Source: Sipunculus nudus
Taxonomy: Eukaryota; Annelida; Sipuncula; Golfingiida; Sipunculidae
Direction: 5' to 3'
Assembly (NCBI GenBank): GCA_026874595.1
Contig: CM049318.1
Coordinates: forward strand, 12,319,241-12,383,240
DNA length: 64,000 bases
Shown piece after piece: positions 48,269 through 59,420 of the stretch. The notes under the pieces were generated by a model. It was not told the DNA's origin. It did not search any database and saw only the letters and a list, made by a program, of their open reading frames with translations. The position numbers and the translations under genes were made by a program. The number at the start of each line of letters is the position of its first letter. Within the stretch, counting starts at the first letter, position 1.

Positions 48269-51200
48269 CATAACAAATTTCCAAGTTGTTGAGGAATTGT
48301 AGAAATATCAACAGTATCGTTTACATCATTATCATACATTTCAGGCGATTTTTGCTGGAATTTGCGGTGTAGCCGAGAGGGTGCCAGGTCGATCCCAGGC
48401 TTGTAACAGGTCGTGTCTTGTAAGTTCAGTAAAATCAGTGTTTCTTTATTTTTTGTTCAGCACAAGTTTACGGTCATGCTGTGCTAGAGTGATAGGTCCT
48501 TGTCCCTTTTCTTCCGGGCGACTAATCTTGATGGCTGGCCAGTTATCGCATCTGCATGATTTGGAATGAGTTTGCTTGACACGCAGACTGTTCTTATATA
48601 TATATATAAACTAAAGTTTAGTTCTCATTGGCCTGTTATCTACAGGCGCGAAGGTGCTTCAAATCACAATAAAGTCAGATGCTCCTAAACGTGTAAGGTG
48701 ATCGAACAAACATTTTCCAATGGATCAGAATATAAATTATAATTGTGTCTAATATTCACATATATCAATAACTCAGGGGTCATGACGCTCAGCTTACTAG
48801 GAAAACAATCACTAAAGGAATTTTATCTTTGCAAATTTTGTAGGTAATATCCCCATTTTACTTAAGCCTAGCTCAGAGGATATGGGTAACAGAGACCTAA
48901 ATTCAGGTTTCGAATGATGGTAACAATGTGTACCCTGTTAACAGACAACTACATCTTTGAGGTCTCAAGAAAATAGGTAAAAATTAAAAAAAAAAAGGTC
49001 CAGGCGTGCCACAAGTCTGCAGGAACTAATAAAACCCTCCATGGTGAATGTGCAAGCAAAGAATCATGGTGATGAATTCATTAGTTGTTCAGAAACTGGA
49101 GGTTTTATATAAAATGTTTAATTATACTGAAGGGTAATTACAAGCCCTATAGCTTAAAGGATATGGGTAACAGTCACCTAATTTCAGATTTCCAAGGAGA
49201 TTTTTCATGGACGTCTCTGCATATTAAATTAGAAGATTTTAGGTTGAATGGTTACCATTTGCACCCGGTTAAAAGACGACTGCATCTTTGATGGTCTTAA
49301 AAATTAGAGCAAAAATGCGTAAAAATTTCAAAAAAAAAAAAATCCAGATGGCACCACCAGTCTGCAAGAATTGACGAAATAGTCCTTGATGAATATGCAT
49401 GCAAAAATCATGGGGATCAATTCTGAGCTCCATACCCAGGAGGATATGAGTAACGGAGAGCTAAATTCAAGTTTCCATGAAGATATTTTATGGACTTCCT
49501 TGGATGTAAAGTTAGAAGATTCTAGGTCAAATTTTAACCATGATCTCCCTGCATGTCAGGAGAGACGATTCCAGGTCCAGTCGTTACGATTTGTGCCCTG
49601 TTAACAGATGACTTCATCTTTAGAGGTCTCAAAAAAATACAGGTTACGCCACCAGATTGCTGAAACTGATGAAACATTCCGTGATCAATATCCATGCGAA
49701 AAAATCATGGTGAACAATGCAACAGTTGTTCAGATACTTGAGCTTTTGCATCAAATTTTCCATTATCCTGGGGGTACTTCGGAGCCCCACAGCTCAGAGG
49801 TTATACTTTAAGGTTTCCAAGATTTTTCATAGAGCTCCCTGGATACGAAACTAGAACATTCCAGAACCAGCGGTTACGATTTGTGCTTGGTTAACAGACG
49901 GACCGACAGACGGACGGACCCCGGACAAAGAGTGATCTCTATAGCTCAGATGACTTTCAGTCAGATCGGACAGAAACGCAAATCGTGATTTGAAAGGACG
50001 TCATCGATTTAGTATAATACGTTAACAAAACACAGGATGATTAAATAAAACTAGAAATCTGCAATGGGTACATGTCTCCGCCGTGGAAGCACATGTTTCA
50101 GAAACGCTCTTCGGATACCACTGGACACCGAGGTGCTTGGTGCTCGAACAGGTGGCCGGGCCGCAATGCACGGCGCATGAGGTCAAACCTTTCGTGCAAT
50201 CAAGTGTTTTTTCGGCCCATATTCCGAGGTGCATAAGTGACCGTACTTTTATGAATATTATTTATGACGGCCTAGAATCCGCCTAAGATGCTGGATCAAC
50301 ATCATAATCTAACATTTTCTTCCTTGGCCCATGCCTGAAGCACCCTGAATTTTTCATGAGATTCCATTCATGACTGCATGAGTTGTGTTGTGAACACACA
50401 CATTCACACACACACACACACGGGAATGATCCTCCTGACAGAAAAAAATTAGCGTCCAGATGACTAACTGCCACCTCACTTCCTTCAGAAGCGTAGGGAT
50501 TAATGAGCCTATACTGAGCACGGGCTGGACGTTGGCTTTCGTGAAAAAAATTGTGTGCATCCACATTTTGTTCACCATATCTAAAGAACAACAATGAACG
50601 ACAGCCTATTTAAAGGAATAACAACGAATTCCAAACAACGTCCAAACGAACGTCAGTGTTTGCCATATATAAGAGGAAGAATATACATGCGCATGCGCTG
50701 TAATTGCAGACAGGTAATGTTACCAGAAGCTAAAGAATACCTTATTGAATTTTGTAATGAATGCACTTTTTTCTTGTTCAGTATGAAAACGAAGTGTATC
50801 GAATACTGTACATTATATTCATTGTTAGAGAAAGGTAGTTGACACGCTTGCTACTGTATGTACCGTTTTATCAGGGCAAGGGTGACGCTTCAACTTACCA
50901 TAGTGAGAATCTACCTCACAGATCCATGGACGGATCTGTCAAAATACATTCATGCACATGGTTCTTGTTTAACATTGAGACACTAAACGACCCCTACATA
51001 TTATCATAAACAAGGATGCCTATACTCCATTAAGACCATATTATTGCTCATGAAGAGTATGTCAGAAAGTACGGGCACTTAATCTAAAGAAATGAGACAA
51101 GGCTTCTTCTCTACTGATCTCAAGAAGTCTTCCGTTTGGAACAGCCAGTAGAAAAGTGGAATGGCTGTAAACATCGCTATGTATGATGGGAAGTATGTCT

Positions 51201-51718
51201 TTTAGAAAAAGCGAGAATACGAGAAAAAATATTACCCACATTAACCTCACCTGTGACCGATTTTCATTGTGGCGATCAATATTCTGTGATAGAAAGCTGA
51301 CAAAGCTGTCAATCCAAAGGTTTGGTATTTTTTTATTATTTTTTAACAAATTTGGTATATTTTAAATGCTCGATTCAAATTTAACAACCTATTTCGCCTC
51401 TACAGTATGTATTCACTGTTTCATCTAATTTATTTTCAGTTTCGGCATTACTTCATCAACTGTATCTTGACGTTGATTTTCACCACGCAGATGGTTGGTT
51501 ACTCTATCCATCTTCTGGCCAACTGTGCCTCCAATCCCGTTGGAGCGGCTTACTGCATTTCAAACCGCGTTGCTATGCTGACCTTGGCCGTCTTCGGTAT
51601 AGTAATTGGTTGCTCTCTCTTCGCGTTAGCCATCATTGGGACGATATTTTGCAAGAAATGGAGCTCGAACATTATCCCTGAAACAAAAAATGGTTATGGC
51701 ATCAAGGTTGTTGGATGA
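47644..51718 (+). CDS. Four-pass membrane protein, MS4A/CD20-like (167 aa)
   Basis: Three exons join in phase 0: 47644-47793, 48345-48419 and 51440-51718, with donors GTAAGT and GTAAGT and acceptors TTTCAG and TTTTCAG. The product has four hydrophobic segments: SIKLVIGVASIVVGCLTIAF (about 11-30), VGIWGALTAIFAGICGV (about 43-59), INCILTLIFTTQMVGYSIHL (about 80-99) and LTLAVFGIVIGCSLFALAII (about 125-144). The short segment between passes 2 and 3 is basic (RVPGRSQACNRSC). Small size, four passes, a tryptophan-glycine pair before pass 2 and a loop with cysteines fit the loose MS4A/CD20-like group of plasma-membrane proteins. Function is unknown. The long second intron contains a large repeat. 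Whether a further small exon exists in it was not resolved. Confidence 0.8.
48212..48266. repeat. (TA)n microsatellite
   Basis: About 27 uninterrupted TA units in the first intron of the four-pass membrane gene. The tyrosine/isoleucine-rich open frames over it are artefacts. Confidence 0.95.
48774..49968 (-). mobile_element. Hairpin-ended dispersed repeat, minus-strand copy with about four internal units
   Basis: The left edge GGGGTCATGACGCTCAGC is the complement of the family 3' end. The right edge (CTATAGCTCAGATGACTTTC, then AGTCAG) is the complement of the 5' hairpin, truncated by a few bases, next to a GACGGACGGACC tract. Internal units of 280-350 bp start near 48870, 49149, 49431 and 49787 and share AAGGATATGGGTAACAG-type text. 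It lies inside the second intron of the four-pass gene. Confidence 0.78.
49970..51439. other. Remainder of the second intron of the four-pass gene
   Basis: A GC-richer patch at about 50060-50290 is open on both strands, but neither translation is recognised. A (CA)n run lies at about 50395-50422. No exon fitting the four-pass reading frame was found. Confidence 0.4.
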
Positions 51719-53049
51719 TACTTCATATTGTGTGGTGCGAGCACTCAGTATATTAACATTCAGGGAACTTTGCATTTAACATGGAATATTTTCCTAAACG
51801 AAATGAAAGTGTTTCTTAATGCTGGTGGATGCAATGTCAGATGGATATGATACGCACAACTTTTTATAAATTTACGTGACGTAACGCCTTTTCGCCGGTC
51901 GAAGGTAAATTGATTAATTTTGTTTTTCTATTGAAAGTTATTTTAAGTTCTTACCTTTAAATTATTTTTAACTTGGTCGAGACAAGGTTGGCACTCTCTG
52001 TTCTGCGGCTTTCTTAATAATAGTTGAACTCGGTTGTCACACAGTCACTTTAATCATTATTTGTGGCTGATTTTTGGCCCAAAATGTTAAATTTTGATAT
52101 AAACAGAGAATCAACGAAGTCCGTTCCTTTAGCCTGTTTTTGGCCAGAACAACGCCACCAAGAACGATTCACGCGAATGTTACCATGTATATTTGATCTA
52201 ACATTGTGTATTTTCTTTGTACATTAACACAGTAAAATACATTAATATCACATGGCAATATACTTTTTTTAAATATTTTCAGCAAGGATGTCACAGAAAA
52301 TAATTTAATCATCTATATTAGTTTTCCCAGTAAATAGAAAAGAAGGGATCAGCAAAAATAATGGTTTATTAGTTTTCCCAGTAAATAGAAAAGAAGGGAT
52401 CAGCAAAAATAATGGTACCTCCTCTTCTACCTGTTTGTACCTAATTCACCATGCTCTATTGGCTTATCTCTCTCATGCTCCTATAATATGAAATACAGCT
52501 CGAACTCAGGTAATTTATAGGCGTATTTTTATTAATGCTTTTCAACGCTTGTCCCTCAAACCAAATGTACACGTCACTTCTTGTATCGCTCGATTTAAGA
52601 GAAGGAAGTCTGTGTATCGTCCAACGCTTAAATGGTTACTTTTCTTAAGGCAACTGATTTCAGTAGGGAGTTTTCTAACCTCCTATCCTAACAAGTTGAT
52701 ATCGAACCACCCGTACTTTTTGAAAGGGATTCGAACATCCACTGCGACTGTCAGGACCATCTAGACACAAGCCACCTCAGTGAAACACTACATTCTTTCT
52801 TATTCATGCAGCCTGTGACAGACCCAACATAAAAGGATGGTCACAGCATTAACCTTGTCATGTCCAGATCAGATGATTACATCACAATATCTGTGAAAAT
52901 AGCTTCACTTTAAACTGATCATTATGCTCATGAGTACTCATTGAGACTGATCAGACTTACCCTCCCTAAAAAGTGTATCACATAGCGCAGATATACACAA
53001 CTGGACCACCAGAGTTTGATGTGGGATTCAGTACCAATCATCTGATATT
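51719..53049. other. 3' flank of the four-pass gene
   Basis: No gene recognised. AATAAA-like hexamers are not close to the stop. The stretch includes the 51-bp duplication listed separately and an unrecognised open frame at 52549-52764. Confidence 0.35.
52316..52416 (+). repeat. Near-perfect 51-bp tandem duplication
   Basis: Two adjacent copies (52316-52366 and 52367-52416) of TATTAGTTTTCCCAGTAAAT, AGAAAAGAAGGGATCAGC and AAAAATAATGGT, with no difference seen over the shared part. It therefore appears recent. Confidence 0.95.
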
Positions 53050-53440
53050 GACACTCTCTGCACACAGTACAAAAAAATCACTAGATCCCGTCATTCCTGA
53101 AAAATTCCGTTCTGTATCAAATCTTTCCTTCTTGTCTAAGGTTTTGGAAGAAGCTCATCAACTGGAAAGGTATTTTATTACAAAAACATTTATCATCCTT
53201 TCCTGTCAGGATATTGAGCTCACCGCAGTGTCGATATAGCATCCCTGAGGTACACAATGACCTGATGAGGTCGCTTGACCAACAGCGAGGTGTCATTTTA
53301 GTCCTGTTAGACCTTTTCGTCGCATTTTACACTGTGGACTACTATGGTATCCTGCTTTGTCGTCTTCGGGAGAGATTCAGCATGTGTGAGAAAGTCATCA
53401 AGTGGCTGGAGACTTAATATACTACTGGAAGGCAACCAGG
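53050..53440 (+). pseudogene. LINE reverse transcriptase fragment (CR1/Jockey-like)
   Basis: Two overlapping frames give DPVIPEKFRSVSNLSFLSKV, then EVHNDLMRSLDQQRGVILVL and LDLFVAFYTVDYYGILLCRL. This is the fingers-to-palm order of CR1/Jockey-type LINE RTs. The motif A aspartate that would follow AF is Y, and a frameshift plus deletion joins the two parts. The fragment is dead. Confidence 0.75.
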
Positions 53441-54879
53441 CAGTAGCAAATGTAGAAGGATCTGTCTTTTTTAATTCCAGATGAAGCGCATTTGAACATT
53501 ACAAAGTAATTGTAAATTTTCTATAAACAAATTATTATTGTTAATACACGTATTTTTATTGTAATTATTAAATTGACTTCACGACGTGTTACCTTTATAA
53601 TATTTACGTAGTGCTGCTACCCAGACCGTTTCATTATATATAGCGTAGGAGTAAATCATTGTTAGTGCGAAAGGTCTTGCTTAGCTTAAACTGATGCATT
53701 TTTAGGGCTGATGTGAACTAATACAAAGTAATGTCCTGTCAAAGTTATTTATTTAATGTAAAATTTGCTTAATTTACTCCCTAATTATTTCAAGCTGTTA
53801 CAGTTAATTTTATCTCAGTGTATTAAGCCCTTTTGAAATAAACAAATAAAAACGTTTACCTTAATCGATTTGTAGCATTATTAACGGTTTAAAATTCTGT
53901 TTTCCTTAGCAATTTACACCTGAATTCCTGATGTATTATATGTGCATCTTGCAGCAGTCGGGAGATGCTTTCATTGCTCATTGGAATTTATTTGAAAGAA
54001 AATAGCAAATCTTGCCCTGCTTAAAATACAGGATTGTGAGGCTGAGGGGATCTTTTGAATTGATATGAGAAGCAAGTGTGCATTTTCTTAAAAAATTCTA
54101 CTGGATGTCTGTTATAATAAATTCGCGAGTGATGCGCATTTTAAATAAATGTGAAACCCGCATTTGATATTGTTTAATTAGTAATTATTGAAATGATTGC
54201 AATTAATCCTGAAATCAGCCTTAAATTCTGTCTCAGTGATTCAACCGAACCCATTTGACTATATTTCATTCACCAGCTATAAGAATGCCTTGTCATAGGT
54301 ATTTCACCTGAAGAGAGGATTGTGTTTTTTTCATAGAAGTCCACTTGCTACATTCTCTGTCTTTCCAGTTAGATATTTACATAAACTGGAGTATGTGGAT
54401 AGATGATAAAGATGTAGGACATCACAAAAGTATTTGCAGCATCACATTTAATGTACAACGAATATTTATACAATATAATTCAATATTTTCCTTATATTTA
54501 AATTTATTACGTAACTATATTTATCATTTTAATGAAGAAATCTGGTCCCTTGGCTACATGTATGGTCTTGGATTTTCTAATAATTTGAGTTTTATACTTT
54601 CAGCCAAAATAAATAGCCAGTGAATGAATGTCATATAACCATGGCAACGATTACTTCCAACAGAGATCCACAATATTGATATCATGATCCAATGGGCCCT
54701 AGCCTATATCTTTCTCCAGAAAAATCTGTTCAGTAAGCTGCACTCGCGATCGCACTCTAGTTAGGAATATAGGGAACGACCCAAAAACAAAGATATGAAA
54801 CAGTTGTTCTCCCATAACGTTCTCAAGATGAATGTCGCATACAAAGTGTAGAACAGTACTGTGATACTGATACTGGCAA
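53441..54879. other. Gene-free AT-rich stretch
   Basis: No exon, repeat family or RNA gene recognised. The open frame at 54345-54623 is unfamiliar and lacks any motif. Confidence 0.35.
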
Positions 54880-55575
54880 TGAATCGCATGTCACCCGAAG
54901 TTAACCATATGATACTGACAATGAACCGCATGTCACTTGAAGAAAATTGTGATACTGGTACTGAACCTCATGTCATCAGAGGATAAGTGTGATACTGACA
55001 ATGAATCGCATGCACCCGAAGATAACTATATGATACTGACAATGAACCGCATATCAGTTGATGATAACTATATTATACTGACAGGGAACCTCACGTCAGT
55101 TGAAGATAACTCTATGATACTGACAATGAACCACATGTCATTCGCAGATAACTCTTTGATACTGACAATGAACCGCATGTCAGTTGAAGATAATTGTGAT
55201 ACTGGTACTGAACCGCATGTCATCAGAGGATAAGTGTGATACTGACAATGAATCGCATGCACCCGAAGATAACTATATGATACTGACAATGAACCGCATG
55301 TCAGTTGAGGATAACTATATTATACTGACAGGGAACCTCACGTCAGTTGAAGATAACTCTATGATACTGACAATGAACCACATGTCATTCGAAGATAACT
55401 CTATGATACTGACAATGAACCGCATGTCAGCTGAAGGTAGGCTAACTATGTGATACTGGTACTGAACCGCATGTCATCAGAGAAAAGTGTGATATTGACA
55501 AGGAACCGCATGTCACCCGAAGATATCTCTATGATATTGACAATGAACCGCATGTCACCTGAAGATAATTAAGTG
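54880..55575 (+). repeat. 42-bp minisatellite with a ~247-bp higher-order period
   Basis: Units of 40-42 bp share GATACTGACAATGAACCGCA, TGTCAGTTGAAGATAACT. Six-unit blocks (40, 41, 42, 42, 42 and 40 bp, sum 247) start at 54949 and 55196, and a third partial block starts at 55450. Each block begins with a variant unit GTGATACTGGTACTGAAC. The 42-bp units keep a frame open (14-residue peptide around DNSMILTMNRMSVE). Confidence 0.92.
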
Positions 55576-55599
55576 ATACAGACAATTTCGACAAACTAA

Positions 55600-57740
55600 T
55601 TATGTCCACCTATACATAGGTGGAGTTATTTGTTTTTGTCATTGTTATCTTGACCTAGTCATAGGTGGAGATCCTTCGTTTTGGCATTCTTCTTCCTCTG
55701 ATTATCATTATTCTGTCCCTTTGTTCATTCGATATTATTCATATTTACACAGGATGTAAGTTACTATGGTCCGATTAATTTGACCCAGTTTCAATGATCT
55801 TTCGATATTTATCAAGGCCACAAGAGTCAAAATGTGAGATTTTTTATCGTTTTTTTTTAATTTAGATTTTTTTCTTACCTGTTAGGGGTACACACAAAAT
55901 GAAGAAACGCCTGCCATAATATTTGGTTCCCAACATTACTGGGGGTAACGATTTGAATTCATTAGTGCGAAACCATATGAGATAGGTGACTCAGCACTTT
56001 TCAATTAGGCTTAGTTTCCGGATAATTCATATGATCTAGAAAGTTTAAACTTTTATAGACATGTGTCGTTCACAAGATAGAAGTGAAACGACACGTTTGG
56101 TAAGCGATTTCTGTCCTATGACAGCCTACAGGAACTCTAGTTATTATCATATCCTATCCATAGGTGGGGATACTTGTATTTGTCATTAATATCTCCACCT
56201 ATCCTATAGGTGGAGACATTTGTTTTTGGCATTGTTATTATTATTATTATTATTCTTACTTAGTATTCCTCCACTTTTTACGTCTGATTTGATTCATGCT
56301 TACTTTGGATATACCCTACTATGGTCCGAATAATTTTATCCAGTTTCAGTGACTTTGACCTATTTTTAAGGTCACAGTTGTCAAAAAGTGCGATTTTTTT
56401 TCGGATTTTCACAATCAATTTTCTTTTAAATTATAAGGGTTTGAGTCAAATGGATGACAATTCACCAGTAATTGGTGTTTCCAACATTTCTGAGGGTACC
56501 GCTTTGAATTCACTCATACGAAACTGTACGACATAGGTGACTCAGCACTTTTTCAGTTAGGCTACGTTATCGGATAACCCATATGACTTAAAAAGTAGAA
56601 ACCTTTATAAATATGTGTCTCTTACAACGTAGCATTGGCTAGTTTGGTAGCGATATCTTTAATAGTTTTGGAATAATATGTACATTACGAAAATGTGACG
56701 TCATCATTTTCAGTTCATCTCTGAAAACACAAGAAAAAACGGTCAAATGTCATTGTTAAACTGAACTATAGTTGTTCCTCAACTGTCAGAGATGGATAAA
56801 AGATCAGGGGAGATTCACTGATAGGGGTGGGGAGGTGGAGATGGAAGAGGGTGGTGGTGTTGGAGGGTGGGTATAGGTTGAAATCCGTGACTGTCCACAT
56901 TTGTCACATTTGTCATCCGATTTCATTCATATTTGCACAGGATGCACCCTACCATGTTCCAATTAATTGACCCAGTTTCAGTGACCATGAGCTATATGTC
57001 AAGCTCACAGCGATCAAAGAGTGTATTTTTTGCACATTTTCAATGTTTTTCTTCTTGGCTATAAAGATTCTAGACCAATGGACGAAAAATCACCAATAAC
57101 ATTTAATCCCCTCATGCGTAACCGTATGAGATTAGTGAATCAGCACTTTTCAGTTAAGCTACATTTTGGGATAAACCATATAGGCTAGACAGTTCAATAT
57201 TTTACAAACATTTGTCATTTTCAACGTTGTAGTGCAGCGGAAAGATTGGTAGTGATACCTTCGTAGTTTTTTTTGAATATGGAAATTACGAAAATGTGAC
57301 GTCAGCTTTTTCAGCTTATCTGTGAAAACCGAAGATGGAACCACCAAAAATTTCATTTTGGAGTGGAAGTGGTGGGGGTTGAGGTGGACGGAGTAGAATA
57401 GGTGGAAATCCGTAACTGTCCCATGTCGGTTACAAGAAGTCCATTTAACATTTTAATTATTTTCATTCTGCCACTTTTTTTTGTCCGATTTCATTCATAT
57501 TTTCCCAGGATATATCCTACTATAGTCTATTTAATTTGATCCAGTTTGAGTGATCTTGGCACATTTTTCCAGGGCACACAGGTCAAAAAGTGCGAATTTT
57601 CAAGATTTGAGGTCGATTTTTCTCTAATCTAGAGGGGTACAGACCAATGGACAAAAATGACCAAATCTGGTTCCCAACATTTCTATGGAAAAATAGAAAT
57701 AGATCAAAGTTGCAGATTCGTGAGTTTCCTATGACAGAAG
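55600..57740 (+). repeat. Four-unit tandem array, 550-630 bp per unit, with hairpin linkers
   Basis: The block TGACCCAGTTTCA-type recurs at about 55781, 56337, 56969 and 57539. Each is preceded by GATTTCATTCATATTT, CAGGAT, CCTACTATGGTCC-type text and followed by CAAAAAGTGCGATTTTT-type text. Perfect hairpins lie at 55605-55624 (TCCACCTAT, loop AC, ATAGGTGGA) and 56193-56215 (CTCCACCTAT/ATAGGTGGAG). No coding sequence. Confidence 0.82.
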
Positions 57741-59100
57741 GATTCTAGTTATGTTTGTGACAGACGAAGTGTTTTATTGGTAATTTGAACACAAAGTTTT
57801 CAGGTTATGTTATATGGAGTAGGGACAATTGCTGAGTTTTTGAGAGGAAACTTCACGGACATCTATCAGCTTCTTTAAATTCTTTCTTGGTTACTTTCGC
57901 CATGACCATATTAAGTTTAAACATTTGAATGAAATTTGTCACAAAGTTGGACTGTTCTATCGTATTAGGAAAACATATATTTCATTATTCAATAATATAG
58001 CGAGAAATACTTTTTAATTTCTCATTAAATAATTATCTAAATATTACTGCCCTTGCCTGTGTAAGGTGAAAGAGACCCTTTGGTTTTTGTTTTAAAATTT
58101 CTTAAAGGTGCCCATTTATGTGACTTCTGGCTTCCTATGTTTATATATTTATGATCTAAGGGTAATTATCGTTATGTAAAGTTCTTATGACGCCTCCGTG
58201 AAGGATGTATGAACCTATTTATCAACAACGTGTTTGACAAACGGGTAAAACATAAAACATATAACCTAAGGTGGTAGGTTGCACATATGCCGAGGTAGAA
58301 AGGTCAGTAGTTGCAAAATGCAATTTGCAAAGCTCTTGGTTACCTGTTTTGCCACCAGCTTCCCTTACGGAATTTGTTTTGATTATTTTGAGGGACCCCC
58401 ACTTATAATAAACACGTTACATTAAACAAAACAAGCAGACTGTGTGCGGTGATATCCATGAATAGGGTTGGGTCACTTTAAAGGAATATCTCAAAGGCAA
58501 TTGCGCAATTATGATCATTGATGAATCCCTCGCTGTTTACAACTGGTAGAAATACTTGGAAGATGGGGGCAACATTTATTTTTGTTCCACCATAAAAAAA
58601 CCCCGTAATTATCTTTGTCACCTCATACTTCTGACACGAAATAGCTGTGGTCGTATAGAAGGAGTCTTGTTAGCACGTGAGCTGACATGTGGGTGTTTCC
58701 TTTTAGGATCATTGCGTTGTACCTTCAAACATTGGTTAAAATATATCAAGTACTAGATTTCAATGACAGCCAATAAAACCTAAATCAGAAGGCTTAATGA
58801 TTAAATTATCTTTCATATATTCCAATTTTGTATGGTTCTTTTCATTCAGGAAACATTGGTATATAAAAATGATTGACATGTACTTTTATTTTATTGTAAG
58901 TAATATTAAAACGTGTTTGCTTGAATTCCCGGTATACGGAAATGCTTCTATCAGTCTTGGTTCTTAATCTTCACAACAGTACAGTATCAGCGTAAAACAT
59001 AGGTGTTCTCTTTGGCAGATATACACAGATAATACATACAGTTCAAGATTCAAACAACAATGATTAAAATGCAATAAACGCAACATACTAGGGATATTTT
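57741..59100. other. Gene-free stretch
   Basis: No recognisable exon or repeat. AT-rich, with an unremarkable open frame at 58556-58756. Confidence 0.35.
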
Positions 59101-59420
59101 TCGTTTGCAGGGGTAAACATATTATATATATATATCTTGTGTCGGCTCTTAGGTGGTAAATCGGAAGTGTTTACGACACAGGTGGGCACGTGTACTGTGG
59201 TGCAGTCGGTCAGGCACCACTGCCCCTATTGAATGCAAATACAAAGTTTTGCGCTTCCTGTGAAAGGGACCAGCTGATTTTTCCCGCCTCTTTTTAGTCT
59301 CTATTAAGGGTTCGCTTGGAACCTTCATTTAGAGGGAAGATAATTTTGTATGGCGCCAAACGTATTCTAGGCTGCCGAAAATTACTAAGGTAAGGCTGGC
59401 TCGTCTCGTCTTGATATTTT
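59101..59420. promoter_or_regulatory. Candidate orphan promoter-like patch
   Basis: After a (TA)n tract, a GC-richer patch contains CACGTG (E-box, about 59187), TTTTCCCGCC (about 59279, E2F-like) and GGCGCCAAA (about 59354, E2F-like). It is followed by a donor-like AAGGTAAGG near 59388. No coding exon was found on either strand nearby, so the assigned role is only a possibility. Confidence 0.25.

Noticed and set aside
48084-48339. Tyrosine/isoleucine-rich frames
   Set aside because: They are translations of the (TA)n microsatellite.
54937-55453. Open frames at the 42-bp minisatellite as a real repeat protein
   Set aside because: The frames are open on both strands, shift between higher-order blocks, lack splice or start context, and simply follow from the 42-bp unit length.
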